Of a stretch of DNA of 64,000 nucleotides, positions 26,402 through 36,000 are shown in pieces. The stretch comes from Nitrospira defluvii. Lineage in GTDB: Bacteria > Nitrospirota > Nitrospiria > Nitrospirales > Nitrospiraceae. The stretch spans positions 620,001 to 684,000 of the forward strand of contig NZ_CAJNBJ010000016.1 of assembly GCF_905220995.1 (NCBI RefSeq). Reading direction: 5' to 3'. The notes below the pieces were generated by a model. It searched no databases and was not told where the DNA came from. It worked only from the letters and a program-made list of their open reading frames with translations. Position numbers and translations under genes: made by a program. Positions within the stretch are counted from its first letter, which is position 1; each line of letters starts with the position of its first letter.

Positions 26402-26427
26402 TGAAAGTAATTAATTACTATCTTTCA
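26402..26427. promoter_or_regulatory. Candidate TetR operator dyad
   Basis: TGAAAG and CTTTCA arms flank an AT-rich palindromic core, TAATTAATTA. The site lies just upstream of the tetR start and stands out in a GC-rich region. The 26-bp span and position are typical for autoregulated TetR-family repressors. Confidence 0.5.
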
Positions 26428-26599
26428 GGCAAGCAGGTTGTCAATAGAGGGGGCGCTGCCAGGAGACCTACATCGGAGGCGGCGACAACGGTGATGTTGA
26501 GAGCGTGCGAGATCAGGGGTGTCTTGCTACAGCCAGACCGTGAGTCTGTGGCGGAAGGCGACAACTGACGAGGCGCCCGAGCCCTGAAACATACAGCAT

Positions 26600-26628
26600 T
26601 TGACTTTGGCCCACGAGCCCTCTATTTC
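26600..26628 (+). promoter_or_regulatory. Possible sigma-70-type promoter of the antiporter operon
   Basis: TTGACT, a 17-base spacer, then TATTTC. The -35 box is nearly consensus and the -10 box matches four of six positions. It lies about 75 bases before the GTG start. Confidence 0.4.
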
Positions 26629-26700
26629 TCAACTAGTCCATGAGCCTGACCATGCTGAGCGTTTCCCTCGCCGCGCGGCCCTCTATAGAATAGGACCCCT

Positions 26701-28467
26701 GTGCAACCGGACCCTTTATTCTTCCGAGATCTCGCCACCGTCTTTCTGGCCGCTGTCGCAGGCGGCGCCCTCGCGTGGATTGCGCGACAACCCCTCGTAC
26801 TCGGCTACGTGCTCGGCGGCATCGCCATCAGCCCCTTTACGCCGGGCCCTTCCGTGTCCGATCTCCATACGTTCGATTTTTTCGCCGAGATCGGCGTCAT
26901 CCTGCTGATGTTTTCGATCGGGTTGGAGTTCTCGGTCAAGGACCTGATGCGGGTCAAATGGGTCGCCCTGGTCGGCGGCCCCCTCGGCATTCTCCTCTCC
27001 ATCCTGCTGGCTATCGGCGTCGGTAGCCTGATCGGCTGGCCCGTGACGCAGAGTATCGTCATCGGAGCGGCGATCTCCATGGCGAGCACCATGGTGTTGG
27101 CTCGCCTACTGCTGGACCGCGGAGAACTGCACTCCCGCCATGGACGCGTCATGATCGGCATCACGCTGGTCGAAGATTTGGCCGTCGTGGCAATGACCGT
27201 ACTCGTGCCCGCGCTCGGCACATTCGAATCGGGACGGCTCATCTTGATCGGCCAAGCCCTGCTGAAGGCCTTGCTGATTTTGGCTCCCTTCGGTTATCTG
27301 GCGGCCAGGGTGATCCCCCCTCTCTTGACGCGTGTGGCCAGAACCCAGAATCGGGAGCTCTTCCTGCTCGTGGCCCTGGCCATCGGTCTGGGGACCGCGG
27401 CGGTGACGCAAATGGTCGGGCTGTCGCTCGCACTGGGGGCGTTCCTGGCCGGCTTGATCATCAGCGGGTCCGCATATGGACATGAAACGTTGGCCCGCTT
27501 GATTTCCTTGCGTGACGCTTTCGTCGCGCTCTTCTTCGTGACCATCGGCATCTTGATCGATCCGCACGTCATCCTCGACAACCTGTCGTTGCTCGGCACG
27601 ATGATCGGCTTAATCATGGTGGGAAAGCTGGTGATTTGGACCACGGTGGTGCGGTTCTTCGGCTATGCGTTTTCGACGGCGATCCTCGTGGGCATCGGCC
27701 TCACGCAGATCGGGGAATTTTCATTCGTTCTGGTGCAGGTGGCGAAGGCGGCGGGACATGTCGGTGCCGAGGTGTACAACGCCACGCTGGCCGCCTCACT
27801 GCTGACGATTCTGCTGAACGCCGCCCTGGTGCGCTACGTCCCCGAGTGGTTGGGCAAACGCCGCTTGGCGCGAGACCCTCGACTCTCGGTATCGTGGGCG
27901 GCTGAGCAGGAGATTCCTCCGCAGCATGTGGTGCTCTGTGGCTTCGGGGAGGTCGGCAACGCGCTGGGGAAGGCCCTGGAGGAATTCGGAGTTCCGTACC
28001 TCGTCATCGAGCGAGATCCGGATATCGTTCGGCGGCTCCAGATTCGTGGCACCCCTTGCCTATACGGGGACGCCTCTCATCACGAACTGCTGACGCAGGC
28101 CCGAGCGGCGGATGCGTCGCTCATCGTCGTGGCCCTGCCCGAAATCGAAACGGCTGCGCTGACGATACGCCGCATCCGCAGCCTGAATCCCCTCGTCCGC
28201 ATCTTGGCCCGCGCACACGGCCAGGCAGAAGCCGAAAAATTGGCGGCCGTGGGGGCGACCGAGCTCATTCAGCCGGAAGTCGAAGCGTCGGTGACGCTGA
28301 TCCGCCACACCTTGGATTGGTTTGCGGTGCCCAAAGATCGAATCTGTGAGTACGCCGAACGGTATCGCGCCTCGGTGGATCCCACAGGTCCATCGGATGG
28401 GTCCGCGCAACCATCTGCTGAGCCGACTGGTGATCGAAAGGACGACATTGGAGCCACCACCAACTGA
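26701..28467 (+). CDS. Kef/YbaL-type cation:proton antiporter with TrkA-N domain
   Basis: 588 residues from GTG 26701, preceded by AGGA at five bases. About twelve membrane helices (1-380) carry CPA2 hallmarks: GYVLGGIAISP near 34, FSIGLEF near 71, MVLARLLLDRG near 130 and LGAFLAGLIISGS near 246. A cytoplasmic TrkA-N nucleotide-binding domain follows (about 405-535, VVLCGFGEVGNALGKAL). It exchanges K+ or another cation for H+ under nucleotide control. First gene of a four-gene overlapping operon with a P-type ATPase and two stress proteins, which suggests ion homeostasis under stress. Confidence 0.92.
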   Translation: MQPDPLFFRDLATVFLAAVAGGALAWIARQPLVLGYVLGGIAISPFTPGPSVSDLHTFDFFAEIGVILLMFSIGLEFSVKDLMRVKWVALVGGPLGILLSILLAIGVGSLIGWPVTQSIVIGAAISMASTMVLARLLLDRGELHSRHGRVMIGITLVEDLAVVAMTVLVPALGTFESGRLILIGQALLKALLILAPFGYLAARVIPPLLTRVARTQNRELFLLVALAIGLGTAAVTQMVGLSLALGAFLAGLIISGSAYGHETLARLISLRDAFVALFFVTIGILIDPHVILDNLSLLGTMIGLIMVGKLVIWTTVVRFFGYAFSTAILVGIGLTQIGEFSFVLVQVAKAAGHVGAEVYNATLAASLLTILLNAALVRYVPEWLGKRRLARDPRLSVSWAAEQEIPPQHVVLCGFGEVGNALGKALEEFGVPYLVIERDPDIVRRLQIRGTPCLYGDASHHELLTQARAADASLIVVALPEIETAALTIRRIRSLNPLVRILARAHGQAEAEKLAAVGATELIQPEVEASVTLIRHTLDWFAVPKDRICEYAERYRASVDPTGPSDGSAQPSAEPTGDRKDDIGATTN

Positions 28468-31219
28468 CGAGCAGGAGCACTGGCATGGCCGCGCAGTCGC
28501 GGAGGTGGTGGCATGCCTGCACACTGATCCTCGCCGCGGGCTAACGGTCGAGGAGGCCGCACGGCGGTTGGCCCAGCATGGGCCGAACCGTCTGCCTTCT
28601 CCAGCGAGACGGTCTGCCTGGGTCCGGTTCCTTCTACAGTTTCACAATGTCCTGATCTACATGATGCTGGCGTCCGCAGTCGTTGCGGGCCTGTTGAGCC
28701 ACTGGATCGATGCCGCGGTCTTGTTCGCCGCCGTCGCGGTCAACGCCGTCATCGGCTTCCTCCAAGAGGGGAAGGCCGAAGAAGCGCTCGATGCCATTCG
28801 CAATCTGCTGTCCCTCCGCACGACCGCGATCCGCCAAGGGGAACGCATTCAGATCGCGGCCAAGGACCTGGTGCAAGGCGACCTCGTCACCCTGGCATCC
28901 GGCGACAAAATTCCGGCGGACCTTCGCGTGGTCAGCGCCAAAAGCCTGTTCGTCAACGAAGCGATCCTGACGGGCGAATCGGCGGTCGTCGAAAAGTCGC
29001 CCGCCGCAGTGCCGATCGAAGCGCCGCTCGGTGATCGCCGCTGCCTCCTCTATTCCGGCACGTTGGTGTCTTCCGGACAAGGCACGGGCATCGTCGTGGC
29101 AACGGCGAGTCGGACGGAGTTGGGCCGGATCAGCGTCATGTTGGAAGACGTGCAGGAGATGACGACTCCGCTGGTCCGGCAAATGGCGGCCTTCAGCCGA
29201 TGGTTGGCCGCAGCGATCGGCCTCATCGCCGTGAGCACCTTCTTCACCGGGGTGCTCTGGCGCGGCCACTCCGCCGACGACATGTTTATGATGGTGGTCG
29301 CGCTGGCCGCTTCGTCCATTCCCGAAGGGCTTCCCGCCATCATGACGATCACCCTGGCGCTCGGCGTCCGACGAATGGCCACCCGCAACGCCATTGTCCG
29401 ACGCCTCCCCGCGGTGGAAACCCTGGGATCGGTCACGGTGATCTGTTCGGATAAGACGGGCACCCTGACCAAGAACGAGATGACGGTGCAGTCGATCCTC
29501 ACCGGCAAACTGACCTTCGACGTGAGCGGTGCCGGCTACGTTCCCGAGGGCGGCCTGCACCTGGACGGAGCGGTGGTTTCCCCCGGCGCCCACCCAGAGA
29601 TCGCGGAACTGGCCAGAGCCGGTGTGCTCTGCAACGATGCGTCGTTGCGCCACGTAAACGGGACCTGGCAGGTGGAGGGAGATCCGACCGAAGGCGCCCT
29701 CTGCACCCTGGCCGTGAAGGTCGGCCTGGATCTGCTCGGTGAGCGAGAGAACCGGCCCAGGGTGGATGCGATCCCCTTCGAGTCGGAGCATCGATTCATG
29801 GCCACCCTGAACCACGACCATGAAGGGAACCGGTTTATCTACCTGAAAGGGGCGCCGGAACGGTTGTTCGGCATGTGCACCACCTATCGTGCCGGGAGCC
29901 TTGAAATCCCGATGGATCGAGCCCTCTGGGACGAACGAGTGCAAGCCACAGCCGGACGGGGAATGCGCACCCTGGCGATTGCCCTGAAACGAGTGTCCGC
30001 CACACAGCTGGACCTGCGGTTTGAAGACGTCGACGGCGGTTGCACACTGCTCGGGCTTCTGGGAATCATTGATCCGCCGAGGGAGGAAGCAACGGCCGCC
30101 GTCGCGGACTGCGCCTCCGCCGGCATCCGGGTGAAGATGATCACCGGCGACCATGCGGAAACCGCTCGTGCCATCGGCGCCCGCCTCGGCATCGGGCAGG
30201 ACAAACCGGCCATGACCGGCAGTCAAATTGAGCAACTGGACGACGAGCAGCTCCGTTTGGCCGTGTCGGATCTGGACGTGTTCGCCCGCACAAGCCCGGC
30301 GCACAAGCTGCGGCTGGTCGGCGCGCTCCAGGCCTCCGGGCAGATCGTGGCCATGACCGGCGACGGAGTCAATGACGCCCCGGCCTTGAAACGCGCCGAT
30401 GTCGGCGTGGCGATGGGCCTGAAGGGGACCGACGCCGCCAAAGAGGTGGCCGATGTGGTGCTTGCCGATGACAACTTCGCCACGATCAGCGGCGCCGTGC
30501 GGGAAGGGCGAGGCATCTATGACAGCATCCGCAAGTTCATTTTGTTCATGCTGCCGACCAACGGGGGAGAAGCGCTGGTCGTCACGGCGGCAATTCTGTT
30601 TGAATGGACATTGCCGCTCACGGCGGCACAGGTCCTGTGGATCAACATGGTCACGTCCAGCACGCTGGGGCTTGCCTTGGCGTTCGAACCTCCGGAATCG
30701 GATGTGATGGAACGACCGCCGCGCGATCCCCAAGCGCCGCTGCTGTCCTGGTTCTTCGTTTGGAGGTTGGCCATGGTTTCCGCCCTCATGATGACCGGCG
30801 CCCTCGGCCTCTTTCTGTGGGAGCTGGACCGAGGTGCCGGCATCGAACGAGCACGCACCATCGCGGTCAGCGCCGTCGTAATGGCGGAAATGTGGTACCT
30901 CCTGAATAGCCGCTATATCCTGCGCCCTGTGTTCTCACGAGAGGGGTTGTTCGGCAACTCCTATGTCTGGATGGTCATCGGCGCCTGTGCCTTGCTTCAG
31001 CTGGCCTATGTCCACACGGCTCCGCTGCAGGCCGTGTTTCATTCGACCGACCTGAGCCTGGCGGAGTGGGTGCGGGTACTGGTGGTGGGCCTGTTCGTCT
31101 TTACGATCGCGGAAACTGAGAAGGCGATCATACGCAGAGTGAGTCGGCAACAGGCACCGCCTCAAGCCGCACGCTCGGGCACAGCGTCATTCCCTTCCCA
31201 ACGGGAGCATCACCGATGA
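28448..31219 (+). CDS. P2-type cation-transporting P-type ATPase, unusual ion site
   Basis: About 923 residues from TTG 28448, chosen for AAAGGA six bases upstream; it overlaps the antiporter gene by 20 nt. Domains: N-terminal cation-ATPase segment, actuator TGES (about 175), helix-4 motif PEGLPA (about 292), phosphorylation motif DKTGTLTKNEM (Asp about 335), TGDGVNDAPALKRADVG (about 637), and ten helices. Helix 5 keeps NGGE. Helix 6 reads WINMVTSST where SERCA-type pumps have NLVTDG, so the key Asp of the ion site is Ser. The transported ion is therefore uncertain. Confidence 0.9.
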   Translation: MEPPPTDEQEHWHGRAVAEVVACLHTDPRRGLTVEEAARRLAQHGPNRLPSPARRSAWVRFLLQFHNVLIYMMLASAVVAGLLSHWIDAAVLFAAVAVNAVIGFLQEGKAEEALDAIRNLLSLRTTAIRQGERIQIAAKDLVQGDLVTLASGDKIPADLRVVSAKSLFVNEAILTGESAVVEKSPAAVPIEAPLGDRRCLLYSGTLVSSGQGTGIVVATASRTELGRISVMLEDVQEMTTPLVRQMAAFSRWLAAAIGLIAVSTFFTGVLWRGHSADDMFMMVVALAASSIPEGLPAIMTITLALGVRRMATRNAIVRRLPAVETLGSVTVICSDKTGTLTKNEMTVQSILTGKLTFDVSGAGYVPEGGLHLDGAVVSPGAHPEIAELARAGVLCNDASLRHVNGTWQVEGDPTEGALCTLAVKVGLDLLGERENRPRVDAIPFESEHRFMATLNHDHEGNRFIYLKGAPERLFGMCTTYRAGSLEIPMDRALWDERVQATAGRGMRTLAIALKRVSATQLDLRFEDVDGGCTLLGLLGIIDPPREEATAAVADCASAGIRVKMITGDHAETARAIGARLGIGQDKPAMTGSQIEQLDDEQLRLAVSDLDVFARTSPAHKLRLVGALQASGQIVAMTGDGVNDAPALKRADVGVAMGLKGTDAAKEVADVVLADDNFATISGAVREGRGIYDSIRKFILFMLPTNGGEALVVTAAILFEWTLPLTAAQVLWINMVTSSTLGLALAFEPPESDVMERPPRDPQAPLLSWFFVWRLAMVSALMMTGALGLFLWELDRGAGIERARTIAVSAVVMAEMWYLLNSRYILRPVFSREGLFGNSYVWMVIGACALLQLAYVHTAPLQAVFHSTDLSLAEWVRVLVVGLFVFTIAETEKAIIRRVSRQQAPPQAARSGTASFPSQREHHR

Positions 31220-32094
31220 AGACTCTGACTTCGATCCTCGCGGCCACAGACTTTTCTGAGCACGCCCGGACTGCCATCGAACGCGCCGCCCTCCTCGCGA
31301 GGGAGCAGGAGTCCGCCCTCAGGCTGCTACACGTCATCAGCAGCTCCTCCCTGGACGATCTGCGGAACATGATGCGGGGGTCGGCTGCCGTCGAGCACTC
31401 GGTGCTCGAAGAGGCGCGCGTCTCGCTTCACGACACAGCAACTATCCTGACCCGAACAACCGGGGTGACCGCAGCAGAAGAGGTGGCGACCGGTCAGGTC
31501 ATCGCGACCATCCGCACTGCCGCCGAAGAGGCCGACCTGCTGGTCCTCGGAGCCCGAGGCACCAACCCATTACGCGACCTCCTGCTCGGGACGACGGCCG
31601 AGCGCCTCCTCCGGACGTGCCGACGTCCAGTCCTGGTCGTGAAACGTGCGCCGAAGGGGACCTATGGGCGAGTCATCGTGCCCGTCGACTTTTCATCCTA
31701 TTCCGCGCCTGCGCTCGCGGTGGCCGGCCTGGTGGCTCCCCATGCGCACATCAGTGTCCTGCATGCGTTTCGTGTGCCCTTCGAAGCCAGGCTCCACATC
31801 GCCGGCGCAACCGACGACACCATCCGACGATACTGCGACGAGCAGCGACAGGAGGCCGCCCGGCACATCGACCGGCTGATGACCCAATGCCTACCTCATG
31901 TGCCGCGGCAGACCTGCCTCGTTGAACGAGGCGATCCCTCTCCCGTCATCCTTGCCCAGGCGCAGGCCCAGTCTGCGGATCTCATCGTCCTCGGCAAACA
32001 GGGCCAGTCGCGGGCCGAGGAACTATTGCTTGGCAGCGTCACCCGCCATGTTCTGGCCGGATCAACCTGCGATGTCCTGGTGGTGTCGCCATGA
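31216..32094 (+). CDS. Tandem universal stress protein (UspA), first
   Basis: 292 residues made of two Usp domains (about 1-143 and 150-292). Each ends with the ATP-binding pattern G-x2-G-x9-G-S/T: GARGTNPLRDLLLGTT and GKQGQSRAEELLLGSV. Both domains should therefore bind ATP. Cytoplasmic. It overlaps the P-type ATPase stop by 4 nt (ATGA) and the next Usp gene by 4 nt, which is strong evidence of one operon. It probably adjusts ion transport or survival under stress; the target is unknown. Confidence 0.92.
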   Translation: MKTLTSILAATDFSEHARTAIERAALLAREQESALRLLHVISSSSLDDLRNMMRGSAAVEHSVLEEARVSLHDTATILTRTTGVTAAEEVATGQVIATIRTAAEEADLLVLGARGTNPLRDLLLGTTAERLLRTCRRPVLVVKRAPKGTYGRVIVPVDFSSYSAPALAVAGLVAPHAHISVLHAFRVPFEARLHIAGATDDTIRRYCDEQRQEAARHIDRLMTQCLPHVPRQTCLVERGDPSPVILAQAQAQSADLIVLGKQGQSRAEELLLGSVTRHVLAGSTCDVLVVSP

Positions 32095-33002
32095 AAGCAC
32101 CCGCGCGCGCAACACGCACCCTGCTCCTCGCCGTCGACTTCTCGAGGCCTGCCTCCCGTGCAGTGCCGTATGCCATCAAGCTCGCGTCGATCCTGAACCT
32201 GAGCCTCACCGTCGTCCATGTGCTCCAGGCGCCACCCGGCTTTACGTCCTGGAGGCCTGCCACCCGCCGCTCACTCGATCCGCTCAGGACCAAAGCCCTG
32301 CTCGAATTAGGCCGTGTGGTTCGCTTTGCGAACGACCATCAGGTCGCGGCTGAATACACACTGCTCGCCGGGGTCCCGGAAGAGATCATCCTGCAGACTG
32401 CCGATGAAGTCCGGGCCGCCCTCATCGTGATGGGAACGCACGGTCGATCAGGACTGGATCGACTCAAGTTGGGAAGCGTCGCAGACGCCGTGCTCCGTAG
32501 GGCCCACTGCCCGGTATTCACCATCCACGCCGCAGCCGGCGGCCACCCCGCGGTCCATCCACTACGCCTCAACCTGGGCAGAATTCTGGTGGCCACGGAT
32601 TTTTCTCCCTCATCCGAAGCGGCGCTTCGACACGCTGTCGAGCTGGCGAAGCTGTTGCCTGCAGATGTCCTGCTACTTCATGTCGCCGACGCGGATTCAA
32701 CGGAGACAGGAATCGAAGAGAAATTCAGCCAAGCCCTCTCCGCCTCCCAAGCCGGCGATAGGGTCGGAGAACAGCTCCTGCTGCACGGGGATCCCGCCGC
32801 GGCTATCCTGGCTCATGCCACACGCACGAAGGCGCGGCTCATCGTGATGGGGACGCAAGGTCGTCGAGGCATGAAACGGCTGCTCCTGGGTAGTGTGGCA
32901 GAAGCGGTGATTCGCGGCGCACGCTGTCCGGTACTGGTAGTCAGGAACGGCGGACGGTACCGACGCTTGGCTCGTCCCGCACCGCCTGGACCTCGACACT
33001 AG
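32091..33002 (+). CDS. Tandem universal stress protein (UspA), second
   Basis: 303 residues with two Usp domains, motifs GTHGRSGLDRLKLGS and GTQGRRGMKRLLLGSV both intact. Sequence differs clearly from the preceding Usp gene, so the pair is old rather than a fresh duplication. The last 62 nt overlap, on the opposite strand, the 3' end of the RND transporter gene. The resulting C-terminal tail (NGGRYRRLARPAPPGPRH) goes beyond the normal Usp domain and is basic. Confidence 0.9.
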   Translation: MKAPARATRTLLLAVDFSRPASRAVPYAIKLASILNLSLTVVHVLQAPPGFTSWRPATRRSLDPLRTKALLELGRVVRFANDHQVAAEYTLLAGVPEEIILQTADEVRAALIVMGTHGRSGLDRLKLGSVADAVLRRAHCPVFTIHAAAGGHPAVHPLRLNLGRILVATDFSPSSEAALRHAVELAKLLPADVLLLHVADADSTETGIEEKFSQALSASQAGDRVGEQLLLHGDPAAAILAHATRTKARLIVMGTQGRRGMKRLLLGSVAEAVIRGARCPVLVVRNGGRYRRLARPAPPGPRH

Positions 33003-36000
33003 CCCGGACAAGAGGGCCCACTGCGATCGCTTCTCCTGCCGAGCCGGTGCCGATCCAGAGGTAGTAGAGAACCGGGATCACCAGCAGCGTCAGAACCGTC
33101 GACGCCCCGACTCCGAACAACAACGACACCGCCAACCCCTGGAAGATCGGATCGAGGATGATGACGAAGGCGCCGACCATCAAGGCCGCCGCCGTGAGCA
33201 GAATCGGCCTGGTCCGGATGGCGCCTGCACGGATGACCGCCTCCAGCAGCGGCACACCTTCCGCCTCCTGGTGTTGGATGAAATCGACCAGGAGAATGGA
33301 GTTCCGCACGATGATGCCGGCCAAGGCGATGAACCCGATCATGGATGTGGCGGTGAAATAGGAGCCGGTCAACCAATGCCCCGGCAGGATACCGATGAGG
33401 GTGAGCGGAATCGGCGCCATGATCACAACCGGCGTCAGGAACGACTGAAACTGCGCCACGATCAGGAGATAAATCAACACCAAAGCCGCCCCGAATGCCA
33501 GGCCCATGTCTCGAAACGTTTCGTAGGTGATGTGCCATTCGCCGTCCCACTTCATGGCGAATCGCTGCTCCGACCAGGGCTGCACCGCATAGTGCTGCGC
33601 CAGACTGTACTCCTCAGGCAAGGTGAACTGCTCCAGTTTCTTGCCGATACCCAACACGCCGTACACCGGGCTCTCGCCCTTCTCCTGACCGGTCATGCCG
33701 ACATCGGCCACTACATAGACGACCGGTTTGAGATTCTTATGATAGATCGTCTTCTCCAACACTGTCTGCTCGACGCGGATCACTTCCGAGAGCGGCACCA
33801 TCGAGCCGGTGGCGCTCCGCAAGGAGAGTTCTCCCAGATGTTCGAGGCCGGTGCGTTCGCTGATCGGCAGTCGTAACATCACCTGCACCGGTCGTTTCTC
33901 TTTCGGCAAATGCACGAGGCCGACATGGGCGCCCTCCAGCGCCAGTCGCAGCGTCTTGACGATTTCCTCAGACGGAATTCCGGCCAGCGCCGCCTTGGCA
34001 CGGTCGACGGTGAACACATACTTCACCTGATCCGCTTCCAGGTAATCGTCCACGTCCACGACACCGGCCGTCTGTTCGAAGAGGCGGCGCACGTCGCGGG
34101 CGATCGCCAGTTGGCGTTCGTACTCCGGCCCATAAATCTCCGCCACCAAGACCGACTGCACCGGCGGCCCGGGCGGCACTTCGACCACCTTCACGTTGGC
34201 GCCGTACTGCCGGCCGATCTGTTGCACGGCGGGACGGATGCGTTGTGCGATCTCGTGACTTTGGGCTTGCCGCGCTTCCTTAGCCACAAGGTTGATCTGA
34301 ATGTCGGCTTCATGCGGCTGATCACGCAGGTAATAGTGTCTGACCAGCCCGTTGAAATTGAACGGCGACGCCGTACCGACATAGGCCTGGTAATCGCGCA
34401 ACTCGGGGATCGTCCGCACGTACTCCGTCACCCGTTTCGTCACCCTGGCCGTCTCCTCCAACGTGGTCCCTTCCGGCAGGTCGATCACGAGCTGCAGTTC
34501 GCTCTTGTTGTCGAACGGCAACATCTTGACCACCACGTCGCGCGTGTAGAACAGGAACACCGACCCCACGAGGAACAGGGCGATCACGCCCAGCACCAGA
34601 TAGGCCAACAGCGGATGGGACAACACGGGGGCCAGCAACCGTTGGTACAGGCGGTAGGTCCAGCCTTGTTCCGATGCCTCTTCGCCGGCACCGTGCATGG
34701 TGACGCCGGGGCGGTAGCAGGTCTGGCAGAACCAGGGAATGACGACAAACGCGACGAGCAGAGACACGAACATCGCGATAGACGCATTCACGGGGATGGG
34801 CCGCATGTACGGCCCCATCAGTCCGGAGACGAACGCCATCGGCAACAGCGCTGCAATCACGGTCAGGGTCGCCAGGATGGTCGGATTGCCGACCTCGTCG
34901 ACGGCGACCAGTGAGGCCTCGCGATGCGGATGCCGCCTGAGCGTCAGGTGCCGATAGGTGTTCTCCACCACGACAATGGCATCGTCCACCAGGATGCCGA
35001 TGGAAAAGATCAGGGCGAACAGCGTGACCCGGTTGATGCTGTAGCCGATGAGCATGGAGACGAACAACGTCAACGCAAGAGTCAGCGGGATCGCAATCGA
35101 CACGACGAAGGCCGGGCGCAGCCCCAGTGTCAATCCGAGAAACACCACCACCGCAACGACGGCGATCAGCAGATGCCAGAGCAGTTCGTTGGCCTTCTCG
35201 TCGGCGGTCTCTCCGTAATTGCGCGTGATCGTGACCTGCACGTCGGCGGGAATCACCGTCCCCTTCAGCTCTTCGACTTTTTGAATCACGCCGCGGGCGA
35301 CGGTCACGGCATTGGTACCGGCCTGTTTCGCGATGGCCACGGTGACCGCGGGGGATTCTTGCGTGAGGCGTTCCTCGTGAGGCGTCTCTCGCAATCCCTC
35401 CTGCGATTCACGTGTCACAAGTGGTGAGCGACTCTCCCCTGGTCGCTCACCATGCCACACATAACTCGTCGTCTCGGTCGGCCCATCGGTGACGTCGGCC
35501 ACCTGCCGCAGATAGACGGGGCGTTGCTCGTTCACCCCGACGACCAGGGTCTCGAGATCATCCTTGGACCGAATGAATCGCCCGGTTTCAACCAGGAAAC
35601 TTTCGTTCCGGCTTTCGAACCGTCCCGTGGGCAGCGCAAGATTCTCGCCCTGAATGACGCCTGCTACACGCAAGGGCGTGAGGCCATAGGCCTTGAGGCG
35701 CGTGGGATCGATCTGAACCCGCAGCTCGCGACTGCGCCCGCCGACGATGAACCCTGCCGCCGTGCCCGGAACCTTCTTCGCATCTTCCAATACCTGATCG
35801 GCCAGTTGCCGGAGTTGGACATCGTCGTACCTGGCGCTCGACAAGGTCAGCGTCACGATCGGCACATCGTTGACGTCGCGCGGCTTCACTTGAAACGGGA
35901 GGGCACCCGGCGGCAACAGGTCCTGGTTCGACATCAACTTGTCGTAGAGATCCACCAGGCTCTGCTCCATCGGCTCGCCCACGTAGAACCGCACGATGAT

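Larger units (their letters stand above)
26375..26700. other. Divergent promoter region, tetR operon / antiporter operon
   Basis: The 326 bases separate the leftward tetR operon from the rightward antiporter operon. They hold the TetR operator candidate on the left and a sigma-70-like promoter for the rightward operon on the right. No ORF in between looks real. Confidence 0.7.

Noticed and set aside
28634-30733. Long minus-strand ORF of 699 codons
   Set aside because: Exactly antisense to the P-type ATPase, whose motifs are complete. The opposite reading is His/Gly/Arg-rich without domain signatures.
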